A stretch of DNA of 64,000 nucleotides. Origin: Paraburkholderia fungorum (GTDB lineage: Bacteria; Pseudomonadota; Gammaproteobacteria; Burkholderiales; Burkholderiaceae). The DNA is taken from NCBI RefSeq assembly GCF_900099835.1, contig NZ_FNKP01000001.1, positions 2,542,001 through 2,606,000 on the forward strand, read 5' to 3'. A model generated the notes under the pieces. That model saw nothing but the letters and a program-made list of their open reading frames with translations, was not told where the DNA came from and ran no database searches. Made by a program: the position numbers and the translations under genes. Every line of letters begins with the position of its first letter. Within the stretch, counting starts at the first letter, position 1. This document shows, one piece after another, positions 50,685 through 60,040 of the stretch.

Positions 50685-52196
50685 ATGCGCAACATGAGTT
50701 TCGTCGCAGTCATTGGAGTTTTCACCTTGACCGCTTCCAGCAACGGCTTCTGGCGACACCACAAAGAAGAACAACGCCTCTCCCTCGACGACATCACCGT
50801 GGTCGACAAATCCCTCCTCAAGCGGGCCGTCGGCGCGATGGCGCTCGGCAACGCGATGGAATGGTTCGATTTCGGCGTGTACAGCTACATCGCTGTCACG
50901 CTGGGCAAAGTGTTCTTCCCGTCGGCGAGTCCGGCTGCGCAGTTGATCGCCACGTTCGGCACGTTCGCCGCGGCGTTCCTCGTGCGCCCGGTCGGCGGCA
51001 TGGTGTTCGGGCCGCTGGGCGATCGCATCGGCCGTCAGCGCGTGCTGGCGATGACCATGATCATGATGGCGCTCGGCACGTTCGCGATCGGTCTGATTCC
51101 GAGCTACGCATCGATCGGCATTTTCGCGCCGGTGCTGCTGCTGGTCGCGCGTCTGGTGCAAGGCTTCTCGACCGGTGGTGAATACGGCGGCGCCGCGACC
51201 TTCATCGCCGAATTCTCGACGGATAAGCGCCGGGGTTTCATGGGCAGCTTCCTCGAATTCGGCACGCTGATCGGCTACGTGCTCGGCGCGGGCACGGTCG
51301 CGGTGCTGACCGCGACGCTCTCGCACGACGCGCTGCTGACGTGGGGCTGGCGTGTGCCGTTCCTGATCGCGGGTCCGCTGGGTCTGGTGGGTCTGTATAT
51401 CCGGATGAAGCTCGAAGAAACGCCCGCGTTCAAGAAGCAGGCTGAAGAGCGTGAAGCCGAAGACAAGGCCGTGCCGAAGCAGTCGTTCCGCGAATTGCTG
51501 ATGCAGCAGTGGAAGCCGTTGCTGCTGTGCGTCGGCCTCGTGCTGATTTTCAACGTGACCGACTATATGGCGCTGTCGTATCTGCCGAGCTACCTGTCGG
51601 CGACGCTGCACTTCAACGAAACGCACGGCCTGTTCCTCGTGCTGCTCGTGATGGTCCTGATGATGCCGATGACGCTCGCCGCCGGCCGTCTGTCGGACAC
51701 GATCGGCCGCAAGCCGGTGATGCTGTTCGGTTGCGTGGGTCTGTTCGCGCTGTCGATTCCCGCGTTGCTGCTGATCCGTATGGGCACGGTGCTGCCGGTG
51801 TTCGGCGGCCTGATGATTCTCGGCATGCTGCTGTCGTGCTTCACCGGCGTGATGCCGTCGGCGCTGCCGGCGCTGTTCCCGACCAAGATCCGCTACGGCG
51901 CGCTCGCGATCGGCTTCAATATTTCGGTGTCGCTGTTCGGCGGTACGACGCCGCTGGTGACCGCATGGCTGGTCAACAGCACCGGCAATCTGATGATGCC
52001 CGCGTACTACCTGATGGGTGCGTCGCTGATCGGTATCGTGTCGGTGCTCGCGCTGCGCGAAACGGCTCGCAAGCCGCTGCTTGGCTCGGGTCCGTCTGTG
52101 GCCACGCGTGCCGAAGCGCATGCGGTGCTGCGCGGCGTGCGCGAGGCGGCGGAGATGGATGAGGTTTATGCGGCGGCCGCTACGGCGCGTGCGTGA
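50685..52196 (+). CDS. proP: MFS metabolite:H+ symporter, ProP-like
   Basis: 503 residues with twelve membrane segments, of the MHS branch of the major facilitator superfamily. AMEWFDFGVYSYIAVTLGK opens the first helix, RIGRQRVLAM is the 2-3 loop motif, and RLVQGFSTGGEYGGAAT is the helix-5 signature shared with ProP and KgtP. Burkholderia proteins of this type are annotated as proline/glycine betaine transporters. The C-terminal coiled coil of E. coli ProP is absent, so osmosensing may differ and another substrate is possible. I prefer the ATG at 50685 (GGAAC upstream); the true start could be 50694 or further in. Confidence 0.8.
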   Translation: MRNMSFVAVIGVFTLTASSNGFWRHHKEEQRLSLDDITVVDKSLLKRAVGAMALGNAMEWFDFGVYSYIAVTLGKVFFPSASPAAQLIATFGTFAAAFLVRPVGGMVFGPLGDRIGRQRVLAMTMIMMALGTFAIGLIPSYASIGIFAPVLLLVARLVQGFSTGGEYGGAATFIAEFSTDKRRGFMGSFLEFGTLIGYVLGAGTVAVLTATLSHDALLTWGWRVPFLIAGPLGLVGLYIRMKLEETPAFKKQAEEREAEDKAVPKQSFRELLMQQWKPLLLCVGLVLIFNVTDYMALSYLPSYLSATLHFNETHGLFLVLLVMVLMMPMTLAAGRLSDTIGRKPVMLFGCVGLFALSIPALLLIRMGTVLPVFGGLMILGMLLSCFTGVMPSALPALFPTKIRYGALAIGFNISVSLFGGTTPLVTAWLVNSTGNLMMPAYYLMGASLIGIVSVLALRETARKPLLGSGPSVATRAEAHAVLRGVREAAEMDEVYAAAATARA

Positions 52197-52311
52197 TCCT
52201 GAAGGATTGAAGCCGCGCGATTGGCTGAGAGTTCGCGTTTTAGTTTGACGCTTCGGCGCTGACTCCAAGGCGCTTTCAGGCGCTTCGGCATCCAGCCAGA
52301 ATCAGCAGCCT

Positions 52312-52356
52312 CAAAAAAAACGGGCCGGCAAATTTATTTTGCCGGCCCGTTTTGCT
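52312..52356. terminator. Bidirectional terminator, ProP / phosphoesterase
   Basis: AAAACGGGCCGGCAAA and TTTGCCGGCCCGTTTT form a 16-base stem around TTTAT between two convergent genes. An A run precedes the stem. Confidence 0.9.
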
Positions 52357-52362
52357 TTCAAC

Positions 52363-52872
52363 TCACGTCAACAGCGAATCGAAGTTTGCCCTCACCTGCG
52401 CACCGTCGACGATCAGCATCCCCGCGCTCACCGGCAGCTTGAAACGCCGTGGCCCCGCACTGCCAGGATTGACGAACAGCACGCCGTCTCGCTCGACGAT
52501 CGACGGCTTGTGCGAGTGACCGCTCACCACCACGCCGACACCCTCACCGCGCGGATCATCGCCCAGATCGGCGATATCGTGAACAACGCGGATCTTCACC
52601 TGCTGCACGGTCAGAGTCGCATGCGTCTGCAGCGACGCGGCCCAGTCGCCGGTATCGTTATTGCCGCGCACTGCCGTAACCGGCGCTATCTGTGTCAACG
52701 CATCGAGCACGGCCTCGTTGCAGATATCGCCCGCGTGAATGATCGCGTCGCAACCCGCCAGATACGCCAGCGCTTCGGGACGCACGAGATTGTGCGTATC
52801 GGAGATCAACCCGATTCGCGTGATTGAAGAAGCTGGTTTGAGAGCTGTCATGCTGTCATGTTGGTCGGGCAT
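52363..52872 (-). CDS. YfcE-type metallophosphoesterase
   Basis: A 169-residue calcineurin-like phosphoesterase of the MJ0936/YfcE family, with a two-metal centre: ISDTHN (Asp and His), HAGDI, GNND, and GHSH near the end. It would hydrolyse phosphodiesters; the natural substrate is unknown. The start is uncertain: MPDQHDSMTALKP at 52872, or the internal Met at 52851; neither has a clear ribosome site. It converges on the ProP gene. Confidence 0.88.
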   Translation of the reverse strand: MPDQHDSMTALKPASSITRIGLISDTHNLVRPEALAYLAGCDAIIHAGDICNEAVLDALTQIAPVTAVRGNNDTGDWAASLQTHATLTVQQVKIRVVHDIADLGDDPRGEGVGVVVSGHSHKPSIVERDGVLFVNPGSAGPRRFKLPVSAGMLIVDGAQVRANFDSLLT

Positions 52873-52942
52873 TGCGATCCGAGGGCTGCACGCAGTACAT
52901 CGCGCATCGGCCGGTGTACCCGGCAGCTCACGCCGACGCGCA

Positions 52943-53518
52943 TCATTCCTTCATCAGAGTCTCGATCCGCTGGTCGGGTACCAGCCACCATGCGGCGGCG
53001 AGCGCGTACAACACAGCCGAAGCCCACGGCGCCACGAACGCAAGCCCGACGCCCACGAGATAGATCACCACCGACACCTTGCCCTTGAAGTCGTTGCCCA
53101 GCGCTTTGGCCAGCGTGGAGTTCTCGCCGTGGTTGCCGATCAGCGTGCGCGTCAGAATGAAGTACGCAATCGCCGACATGAACAGCACGATGCCGTACAA
53201 CGCGGTCGGCCACGCCGCCATATGATTTTCGCCGACCCAGTGCGTGACGGCCGGCAGCAGCGACAGCCAGAACAGCAAATGAAGATTCGCCCACAACACC
53301 GAGCCGTTGACCTTCTGCACCGCGTGGAACATGTGATGGTGATTGTTCCAGTAGATGCCGACGTAGATAAAGCTCAACACGTACGCGCAAAAAACCGGGA
53401 TCACCGGCCGCAGCGCCGCGAGATCGAAGCCTTCCGGCACTTTCAATTCGAGCACCATGATCGTGATGATGATGGCGATCACGCCGTCACTGAAGGCTTC
53501 GACACGTCCCTTGCCCAT
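52943..53518 (-). CDS. TMEM175/DUF1211-type potassium channel protein
   Basis: 191 residues with about six membrane helices. The N-terminal RVEAFSDGVIAIIITIMVLE carries the RxxxFSDG signature of bacterial TMEM175 potassium channels, which assemble as tetramers. I start it at the ATG at 53518 (AGGAA upstream) because the longer open frame runs across the cupin gene. It lies 160 bases after the cupin gene on the same strand. Confidence 0.9.
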   Translation of the reverse strand: MGKGRVEAFSDGVIAIIITIMVLELKVPEGFDLAALRPVIPVFCAYVLSFIYVGIYWNNHHHMFHAVQKVNGSVLWANLHLLFWLSLLPAVTHWVGENHMAAWPTALYGIVLFMSAIAYFILTRTLIGNHGENSTLAKALGNDFKGKVSVVIYLVGVGLAFVAPWASAVLYALAAAWWLVPDQRIETLMKE

Positions 53519-53678
53519 CGTTGGTTTTCCTGATGATGAATGCGGTTGGGCGCACAACCCGGCCGCGTCTGCCTGACCAAACGCACGAGCCGCGCCGCCG
53601 CCGATTATCCGCGATGCTGTCGGGCTTTGTCGATCCGCTTGCAGCGCGCTTTCAATGCTTTTAATCCGCTCGACACGT

Positions 53679-54056
53679 TCAGCGCCCGTGGCCGCCGGGG
53701 TAGTAAACCGCAAGCCACACACTCGGCTCGCTGTCGCTGGTCCAGGCCACACGGTGTCGGCAATGCGCGTCGATCAGTACGTGATCGCCGGGCTTCATCT
53801 GACGTAGTTGATCGTCGCCTTCGAACTCCAGCGTGGCCGCGCCGCTCAGCAGGACCACCCATTCGGCGCGCGGGCTGTCGTACCAGAAGTCCGGCGGACT
53901 CGCGTGCCCCATCGAGACAATGCGCTCGATCGTCATGCCGCCCTGCTCGACGAGCGTATCGACCTGTTCGTCCGCGGATTTCGGCGCGAGCGCGTCGAAC
54001 AGGTTGCCGCCGGGAACCGGGCGTTTGGTCATGGGTGAATTCGGCTGATCGCTCAT
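53679..54056 (-). CDS. Cupin domain protein
   Basis: 125 residues forming a single cupin barrel: the first motif region is WYDSPRAEWVVLLSGAATLEFEG and the second is PGDHVLIDAHCRHRVAWTS, with His residues suited to metal binding. It starts at 54056, overlapping the stop of the disulfide reductase gene by four bases (ATGA), so the two are translationally coupled. Function is unknown; the coupling suggests a small-molecule or redox role linked to the reductase. Confidence 0.87.
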   Translation of the reverse strand: MSDQPNSPMTKRPVPGGNLFDALAPKSADEQVDTLVEQGGMTIERIVSMGHASPPDFWYDSPRAEWVVLLSGAATLEFEGDDQLRQMKPGDHVLIDAHCRHRVAWTSDSEPSVWLAVYYPGGHGR

Positions 54057-55453
54057 TTCATCGGCTTGAGGCCGTCGAGCAAAGTCGGCACCAGTTCGCT
54101 GATGGTCGGATGAATGTGCATCGCGTATTGCAGCGTCGGATACGGCGCCCCGGCGGTCATGATGTCGATGAACGTGTGGATCGCTTCGTCGCCTTCGACA
54201 CCGTGAATCGCCGCACCGAGAATCTTTTTGCTCTGCGTGTCGACCATCACCTTCATGAAGCCGTCGGTTTCCCCGCGCTCGCGGGCACGGCCCACGCGCG
54301 ACATCGGCATGGTGGCGATCAGCGCGTCCTTGCCCGCCTTGCGCACGTCGGCTTCGGAAAGGCCGACGCGAGCCAGCGGCGGATCGACGAAAACTGCGTA
54401 CGCCATGATTCGTGTATCGACGCTGCGATCGCCGCCGCCCAGCACATTGGCCGCGACGATCTGGAAATCGTCATACGACGTGTGGGTGAACGCACCGCGC
54501 CCGTTGACGTCGCCGATCGCCCAGACGCCGGGCACATTGGTACGCAACTGACCGTCGACTGGAATCGTGCCGTGTTTGTCCACGGTGATGCCGGCGGCGT
54601 CCAGGCCGAGATCGTCGGTATTCGGCTCGCGGCCGGTGGCGAATAGCAGGTGCGACGCTTCCATCGCCGGAATGTTCTGCTCGAAGCCCACGCATACGTC
54701 GTTCTCGCGATGCGGATGCGGCTCGACCCGCGACGGCTGCACGCCGAAGCGGAACTCAACGCCTTCGCGGGCGAGCACCTTCTGCACCGACTCCGCGAAA
54801 TCGGCATCCTCGCGCGTGAGCACGCGTTCGCCGCGTACGAGCACGGTCACGCGGCTGCCGAAACGTCGAAAGATCTGCGCGAATTCGAGCGCGATATAAC
54901 TGCCGCCGACAATCACCAGATGCTCCGGCAATTCCGTCAGTTCGAGCAGATTGGAGTTGGTGTAATAACGAATCCGCTCGATACCGTCGAGCGGCGGCAC
55001 GACGGCGCGCGTCCCAGTGTTGATAAAGATTTCATCGGCGCTGATCTGGTCGGTCACCGAACCGTCCGCGCCGCTGATAGCAAGCTCGTGTGCGCCCGTG
55101 AAGCGCGCGTGTCCGTTGAAGACGGTGACATTGGCCGTGTCGCGCAGCCATTTCTCGACGCCGTCGCGCGACTGTCCGATGATTGTGTCTTTACGCGCCT
55201 TGACCGCCGCGAGGTCGACGCTGACCGAACCGCTCACCTGCACGCCCAGTTCCGCGGCATGGCGCGCGACATGTGCCGCGCGGGCACTGGCCACATACGA
55301 CTTGGTCGGCGTGCAGCCGACGTTCACACAGGTCCCTCCGAACGCCGCGCGTTCGATCACTGCGGTCTTACGACCGCTTTCACCTAGCCGGACCGCGAGC
55401 GGCGAGCCGCCTTGTCCGGTACCGATCACAACTGCGTCGAAGTGCTGTGGCAT
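54053..55453 (-). CDS. FAD pyridine-nucleotide disulfide oxidoreductase
   Basis: 466 residues of class I flavin disulfide reductase. The FAD motif is VIGTGQGGSPLA, the redox disulfide is Cys42/Cys47 in GTCVNVGCTP, the NAD(P) region is IVGGSYIALEFA, and the His-Glu dyad is in HIHPTISE. Similar proteins are often named mercuric reductase, but the N-terminal metal-binding domain and the C-terminal CC pair of MerA are missing and there are no mer genes. It is distinct from LpdA and lacks a lipoyl domain. The cupin gene is coupled to it. Confidence 0.88.
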   Translation of the reverse strand: MPQHFDAVVIGTGQGGSPLAVRLGESGRKTAVIERAAFGGTCVNVGCTPTKSYVASARAAHVARHAAELGVQVSGSVSVDLAAVKARKDTIIGQSRDGVEKWLRDTANVTVFNGHARFTGAHELAISGADGSVTDQISADEIFINTGTRAVVPPLDGIERIRYYTNSNLLELTELPEHLVIVGGSYIALEFAQIFRRFGSRVTVLVRGERVLTREDADFAESVQKVLAREGVEFRFGVQPSRVEPHPHRENDVCVGFEQNIPAMEASHLLFATGREPNTDDLGLDAAGITVDKHGTIPVDGQLRTNVPGVWAIGDVNGRGAFTHTSYDDFQIVAANVLGGGDRSVDTRIMAYAVFVDPPLARVGLSEADVRKAGKDALIATMPMSRVGRARERGETDGFMKVMVDTQSKKILGAAIHGVEGDEAIHTFIDIMTAGAPYPTLQYAMHIHPTISELVPTLLDGLKPMK

Positions 55454-55585
55454 GGCAACTCTCCCCGGGCTGGGATGCAGGTCGTAGCATCTTACGCTCA
55501 GTGCTTCGCGCCGTTATTCGTTTACCGTGCGCGCCGTGAAGTTGCGATGTCTTTGAACAGTAGCCGAACCGGCTCCCGTTTTATT

Positions 55586-55774
55586 TCAGACCTGGCAATG
55601 CGCGGCGCAGATCAATTCGCGCGAACGTTGCAGCGCGACCCGCGCGCCACGTGCGGCGACCACCCAGCCGACCTGCCCGAGATTGAAGTCCTGCGACACC
55701 ATTACCTGCATGAGCGCGACCATCGGCAGGACCACCGAAGGCCGGTATAGCTGATTCCTGATCAAGTCCGGCAT
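55586..55774 (-). CDS. Small hypothetical protein (62 aa)
   Basis: A 62-residue frame from the ATG at 55774 (MPDLIRNQLYRPSVVLPMVA) with GGGAG seven bases upstream. Third codon positions are strongly G/C, as in neighbouring genes, which supports real coding. It has a moderately hydrophobic N-terminal third and an Arg/Cys C-terminus (RELICAAHCQV). I do not recognise a family. Confidence 0.55.
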   Translation of the reverse strand: MPDLIRNQLYRPSVVLPMVALMQVMVSQDFNLGQVGWVVAARGARVALQRSRELICAAHCQV

Positions 55775-56028
55775 GACTGCTCCCATCGCGCGCCGCCGCT
55801 TTGGCCACGCGCTCCACTTACATTGTCGATGGGTGGATTCTAGAGAGAGAGCGCGCGCGGATAAATACCGCGAACGCGAAGGCACTTGTTTGGGAAACTG
55901 AACAATCGGATTGTCGAATCTGTGCGGAACCGCCACCGCAAAAGGGCTGCGGCTATGGCTGCCGCCGCCTACGGTTGCGCCTCTCAGGCAGGCAACATGC
56001 CCGGAAGATACCCATACGCCGGCCGGGG

Positions 56029-58350
56029 CTAATCCGCGTTGGCCATGCCCATCTGCGGGTCGCACAAACTGCGTGCATATGCGCTCGCTCCAACCGGCCG
56101 GCTGTACAGATACCCCTGCTGCTTGTCGCACGCGATCGCCCGCAGGAAAGCCGCCTGCTCGGCCGTCTCGACACCTTCGGCCGTGACGTTCATCCCCAGC
56201 GAATGCGCCATCGCGACCACCGCCTGCGTGATCGCGATCGAATCGCGATGATCCGGCAATCCCGCGACAAACGAGCGGTCGATCTTCAGGTTATGCAGCG
56301 GAAAGCGCTTCAGATACGACAGCGAGGAGTAGCCGGTGCCGAAGTCGTCGACGGAAATGCGCACGCCCATGGCGCTCAGCGCGGCCAGCATGGGGAGCAC
56401 GGATTCGCTGTCGCTCATCAGCAGCCGCTCGGTGATCTCCAGCTCCAGCGCCGACGGTTCGAGCCCGGATTGCTTCAGACAGCGTTCGATCCGCTCCAGC
56501 AGCCCGTCGTTGAATTGCCGTGGTGACAGGTTCACCGCGACGATCAGATCCGGCGCCAGCTCGCGCCGCCATTGCGCGACCTGCTCGCACGCGCGCGCGA
56601 GCACCCAGTCGCCGATCTCGATGATCAGACCCGCGTCCTCGGCCACCGGAATGAACTCCGCCGGCGACACGTTGCCCAACTCGCTGTTGTACCAGCGCAG
56701 CAGCGCCTCTGCGCCGATCGTCCGGCCGTTCTGACTGTCGACGATCGGCTGGTAGACGAGGCTCAGTTCGTTCGAAGCGAGCGCGCGCCGCAGCGACTGC
56801 TCGATCGTGAAGCGGCGTTGCAGATGCTGGTTCAGCTCCGCCGTGAAGAACTGGAAGTTGTTCCGGCCGCGCTGTTTCGCGTGATACATCGCCGAGTCCG
56901 CATTGCGCAAAAGCGTGGCGACGTCCTGGCCGTCGTCGGGAAACAGGCTGATCCCGATCGACGCGCCGAGGTAATACTCGTTGCCCGCCACCGCGAACGG
57001 CACCGCGATCATGTCCAGAATCCGGTGCGCGAGACCGATCAGATGGCCGGTGTTGTCGTAGTTGCTGTTCACGATCACGAACTCGTCGCCGCCCACCCGC
57101 GCGAGCGTGTCGTCGCGGCCGATGCACGCGGAAAGCCGGTCGGCGACGCTGCATAGCAACGCGTCGCCGGCCTCGTGACCGGCGGTGTCGTTGACCTTCT
57201 TGAAGCCGTCGAGATCGACGAACAGCACGGCGACGCTGAGCAGTTCGCCGGTGCGGTCGACGCGGCCCGGCTCGACCAGTTCGCGCATCCGCTCCGTGAG
57301 ATAGGCGCGGTTGTAGAGGCCGGTGAGCGAGTCGCGGGTCGCGAGGAATTTGAGTTGCCGCTGCGCCTCGCGTACCGGGCCGATGTCGGAGAACGAGATC
57401 AGCACCGACTCCGGCTGCGTGTCGCCGGGCCGGAAAATCGGCACGATATTTTCAGTGATCCAGACGATGTCGCCGTCGATCAGCTCAAGCCCGATCGTCA
57501 CGCCGAGCATTGGCTTGCCGGATGCCAGCACCACCTCGGTCGGGCGGCTGGACTCGGTCACGGGCGTGCCGTCCTCGTAAAAAGCGCCCGACAACACCGT
57601 GGCGATACTGCGGCCGATGATCTGCGGCGTAGTGCGCAACATGCGCTGCGCACTCGGATTGCAGGCCATCACCACGCCGTCGCGCGACTGCACGATGATG
57701 CCTTCGCGCAGGTGATCGACGACTAGCCGGTAATGCTCCTCGCTGTGCGCGAGACGCTGCGCCATGGTGTCCTGATGAACCGCGAGACCGACGCTGCTGC
57801 CGATGTCGCGCAGCATCGCTTCTTCTGCGGGGCTGGGGCGCCGGCCGGTGCGGTAATAGACCGCGAATGCGCCGAGCACGGTGCCGGCGTCGTTTTCGAA
57901 CGGCACGGACCAGCACGCGCGCAAACCGATGGACAACGCGATGTCGCGGTGGCCGGCCCACAGCGGATCGGTTTCGATATCTTCGACGACGACCAGGCGG
58001 CGCTCGTACATCGCGGTACCGCACGAGCCGGCTTGCGGACCGATCAGAAGGCCGTTGATGCTGGCGCTGAAATGCGGCGGCAGCGATGGCGCGCCGCCGA
58101 CTCTGGCGTGTACGCCGTCGGCGTCGAGCAGCAGGATCGAACAGGACGCACCGACGCCCAGCAGCGCTTCCGCGCGCCGGCAGACTTCGTCGAGCAATTC
58201 CGGCAGCGGCGTGTTGCGGGTAATCAACCGCAATACGCTGCGCTCCGACGCCAGCATCTCTTCGGCGAGATGCTGGCCGTAGCGTGTGCCTTCCGGCGTT
58301 GCTTTGATCGTGCCGTCTATCGTGCCATCTGATGTCGCTTCGCGATTCAT
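56029..58350 (-). CDS. GAF-PAS-GGDEF-EAL cyclic-di-GMP protein
   Basis: 773 residues from the ATG at 58350 with no membrane helices, so cytoplasmic. Order: GAF (about 35-180), PAS (about 190-310), GGDEF (about 330-490, intact RVGGDEF) and EAL (about 505-760). The EAL domain keeps GAEALLRW, EITERLL, DDFGTGYSSLSYL and TAEGVE, so phosphodiesterase activity is likely. The GGDEF domain lacks the RxxD inhibitory site (GRDD before TLARVGGDEF) and may be active or only regulatory. An upstream TTG is possible. Signal and targets are unknown. Confidence 0.92.
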   Translation of the reverse strand: MNREATSDGTIDGTIKATPEGTRYGQHLAEEMLASERSVLRLITRNTPLPELLDEVCRRAEALLGVGASCSILLLDADGVHARVGGAPSLPPHFSASINGLLIGPQAGSCGTAMYERRLVVVEDIETDPLWAGHRDIALSIGLRACWSVPFENDAGTVLGAFAVYYRTGRRPSPAEEAMLRDIGSSVGLAVHQDTMAQRLAHSEEHYRLVVDHLREGIIVQSRDGVVMACNPSAQRMLRTTPQIIGRSIATVLSGAFYEDGTPVTESSRPTEVVLASGKPMLGVTIGLELIDGDIVWITENIVPIFRPGDTQPESVLISFSDIGPVREAQRQLKFLATRDSLTGLYNRAYLTERMRELVEPGRVDRTGELLSVAVLFVDLDGFKKVNDTAGHEAGDALLCSVADRLSACIGRDDTLARVGGDEFVIVNSNYDNTGHLIGLAHRILDMIAVPFAVAGNEYYLGASIGISLFPDDGQDVATLLRNADSAMYHAKQRGRNNFQFFTAELNQHLQRRFTIEQSLRRALASNELSLVYQPIVDSQNGRTIGAEALLRWYNSELGNVSPAEFIPVAEDAGLIIEIGDWVLARACEQVAQWRRELAPDLIVAVNLSPRQFNDGLLERIERCLKQSGLEPSALELEITERLLMSDSESVLPMLAALSAMGVRISVDDFGTGYSSLSYLKRFPLHNLKIDRSFVAGLPDHRDSIAITQAVVAMAHSLGMNVTAEGVETAEQAAFLRAIACDKQQGYLYSRPVGASAYARSLCDPQMGMANAD

Positions 58351-58857
58351 AGGTGCGCCCCCCAACCCAACATCGGCAAATCAGTGTAATCGGCGTAGCC
58401 GGGTTTACGCTAAGCCAGTGAAGAAAACTCGAGATGCATGACGAACGGCTGGTGTGGCATGTGATGACACGATAGTTGCTGGCGCAGGGTTGTCTGGTTC
58501 TGCTGCTCGATGGCTCTGTGCTTCATCGGCGGAGTTGCTGGATTGTCCCCGACGAAGGAAATGGCTTCGACGATGGATTGCGTCAGCTCCGGCATCGTCG
58601 CCGACAGGTGGCTCGTCGGTTTGAGCCCGCCTTGGCCGCGTTTGCGAGGCGGGCTCGCAGCCTTGAAGCATGCAGGCCGGTCGATGATGGAAGCTGTTTG
58701 AGGCGGTTGTTTGAGGCGTTTGATCCCCGCGGCTTATTCGCTTGCCCGGTCAGGTCATGCAAGCGATCGAACCGGGCACCGTGTTTGGACAGCCGGGGTT
58801 AGCCCAAGCTCTCCCACGAGCCGGGACGGCTTTTCCAGCCGTCCCGGCTCGCGAGTA
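58351..58857. other. Intergenic region without a supported gene
   Basis: About 500 bases between the GGDEF-EAL gene and the SH3 protein gene. A 61-codon frame on the minus strand (58410-58595) has no ribosome site and weak codon bias. An inverted repeat AGCCGGGACGGCT...CCGTCCCGGCT at 58819-58850 could be the terminator of the SH3 protein gene. Nothing else stands out. Confidence 0.45.
58819..58851 (-). terminator. Hairpin after the SH3 protein gene
   Basis: GAGCCGGGACGG and CCGTCCCGGCTC pair around CTTTTCCAG just downstream of the stop. There is no clear T run on the minus strand, so it is a likely but not proven terminator. Confidence 0.5.
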
Positions 58858-59703
58858 TCAACTTCCCGGCGGCCTGCCTCCACCGCCGCCCCCACCTCCA
58901 CCACCGCCGCCTTGAGAACCGCCACCCTGAGGACGATTGCCGCCACCGCCCTGTCCACCTCCTCCAGGCGGACGCCCGCCGCCGCCATGCTCACCACCTT
59001 GCGGCGGACGACCACCCGCATTCCCCGGCTGCTGTCCGCCCGGCGGACGACCACCCGCATTCCCCGGTTGCTGACCTCCCGGTGGACGACCACCTTCGTT
59101 CCCCGGCGGACGGCCGCCCGGCGGACGACCACCCGCATTCCCCGGTTGCTGACCTCCCGGCGGACGACCACCTTCGTTCCCCGGCGGACGGCCGCCCGGA
59201 TGCCCACCGTCATATCCCGGATGCCCACCCGGCGGACGTCCCCCCGGATACCCGCCGCCCGGCGGCCGCCCCGCGCCAGGTCGCGGCGGCGGTGGCGGCG
59301 GATGGTGCGACCAGCGCGACTGCTGGTTATACCAGGGCCGGCCGCGATAATAATTGCCCCAATACTCGTTGATCGAAAAGCCGAGAATCGGCAGTCCAAG
59401 CATCCCGCCATAGGTCATCAGCGGGACGTTGTTGCCTTGATACGGAGAAGTGAGCCGCGACGCATAAACCCAGCCGCGCAGATTCGGGCCAGCGACATCG
59501 CACCACTGAAAATTGCTGATGCAGCCCATCACCGTCACCGGAACGCCGCCGGGCAATTGCTGCACGATCGGGTAATCGGAGGCGGGGCCCGCCCGCACGT
59601 TGACGACACTATTGGTATAAGCCTGCGACTGGGCGTTGGCCGCAGCGGGCAGCGCGAGCAAACCGGCCGCCACGTAAAGACATCGGACCAGGTGTTGTTG
59701 CAT
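58858..59703 (-). CDS. Exported SH3-domain protein with Pro/Gly-rich repeat tail
   Basis: 281 residues from the ATG at 59703, preceded by GGGAGAAAG. A signal peptide (LLALPAAANA, cleavage before QSQ) leads to a bacterial SH3 domain at about 35-95 (VVNVRAGPASDYPIVQQLP, GWVYASRL). A short conserved segment follows, then a Pro/Gly tail of about 130 residues. The tail includes five tandem 13-residue units of the type GGQQPGNAGGRPP or GGRPPGNEGGRPP. It is probably periplasmic or cell-wall associated; function is unknown. Confidence 0.82.
   Translation of the reverse strand: MQQHLVRCLYVAAGLLALPAAANAQSQAYTNSVVNVRAGPASDYPIVQQLPGGVPVTVMGCISNFQWCDVAGPNLRGWVYASRLTSPYQGNNVPLMTYGGMLGLPILGFSINEYWGNYYRGRPWYNQQSRWSHHPPPPPPRPGAGRPPGGGYPGGRPPGGHPGYDGGHPGGRPPGNEGGRPPGGQQPGNAGGRPPGGRPPGNEGGRPPGGQQPGNAGGRPPGGQQPGNAGGRPPQGGEHGGGGRPPGGGGQGGGGNRPQGGGSQGGGGGGGGGGGGRPPGS
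59003..59197. repeat. Five tandem 39-bp units in the SH3 protein gene
   Basis: Five in-frame units of exactly 39 bases. On the + strand each begins GGCGGACGACCACC (one has GGTGGACGACCACC). Two subtypes alternate: CGCATT...TGCTG and TCGTT...GGCGGACGG. The near-identity of the third base in many codons shows recent duplication, and the unit number probably varies between strains. Confidence 0.95.
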
Positions 59704-60040
59704 TCTTTCTCCCGTTTTAAAAGGCGGCATTCAAGCTGCCGCCTTGCCTGCATGGTGACTAGTCGTTAGGAATAGTTCGGAGCGTTTCGAATTCTGCTTC
59801 ATGCCTCTGAATCGAAGACCTTTGCCTTCGCCCATGCTTCATCGTGCTCCGGTCGCACGGCGCATGCCTGAAAGCGCCCAGTCAACATTTCCTCTGATAC
59901 CTCGGTGCGCTCGCGCCGACCTCGTGCGAGGCAATATCTGGTAACAACCTCGCCGAAGTCACGCGTTTTCCGGGCGTCTGCGTTTCGACATTACGGCGAT
60001 CATCCTTGGCATCGAAAACCCTCGCACTGCCGGGACCGCC
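59704..60040. other. Gene-free divergent region before the LprI-like gene
   Basis: Between two divergent exported-protein genes. Frames here are antisense or lack starts. I see no confident promoter, and nothing else stands out. Confidence 0.4.

Noticed and set aside
54053..55453. Mercuric reductase
   Set aside because: It lacks the heavy-metal-associated domain and the C-terminal cysteine pair, and no mer genes are near.
58410..58595. A 61-codon minus-strand frame between the GGDEF-EAL and SH3 genes
   Set aside because: No ribosome site, and third-position G/C is clearly lower than in real neighbours.
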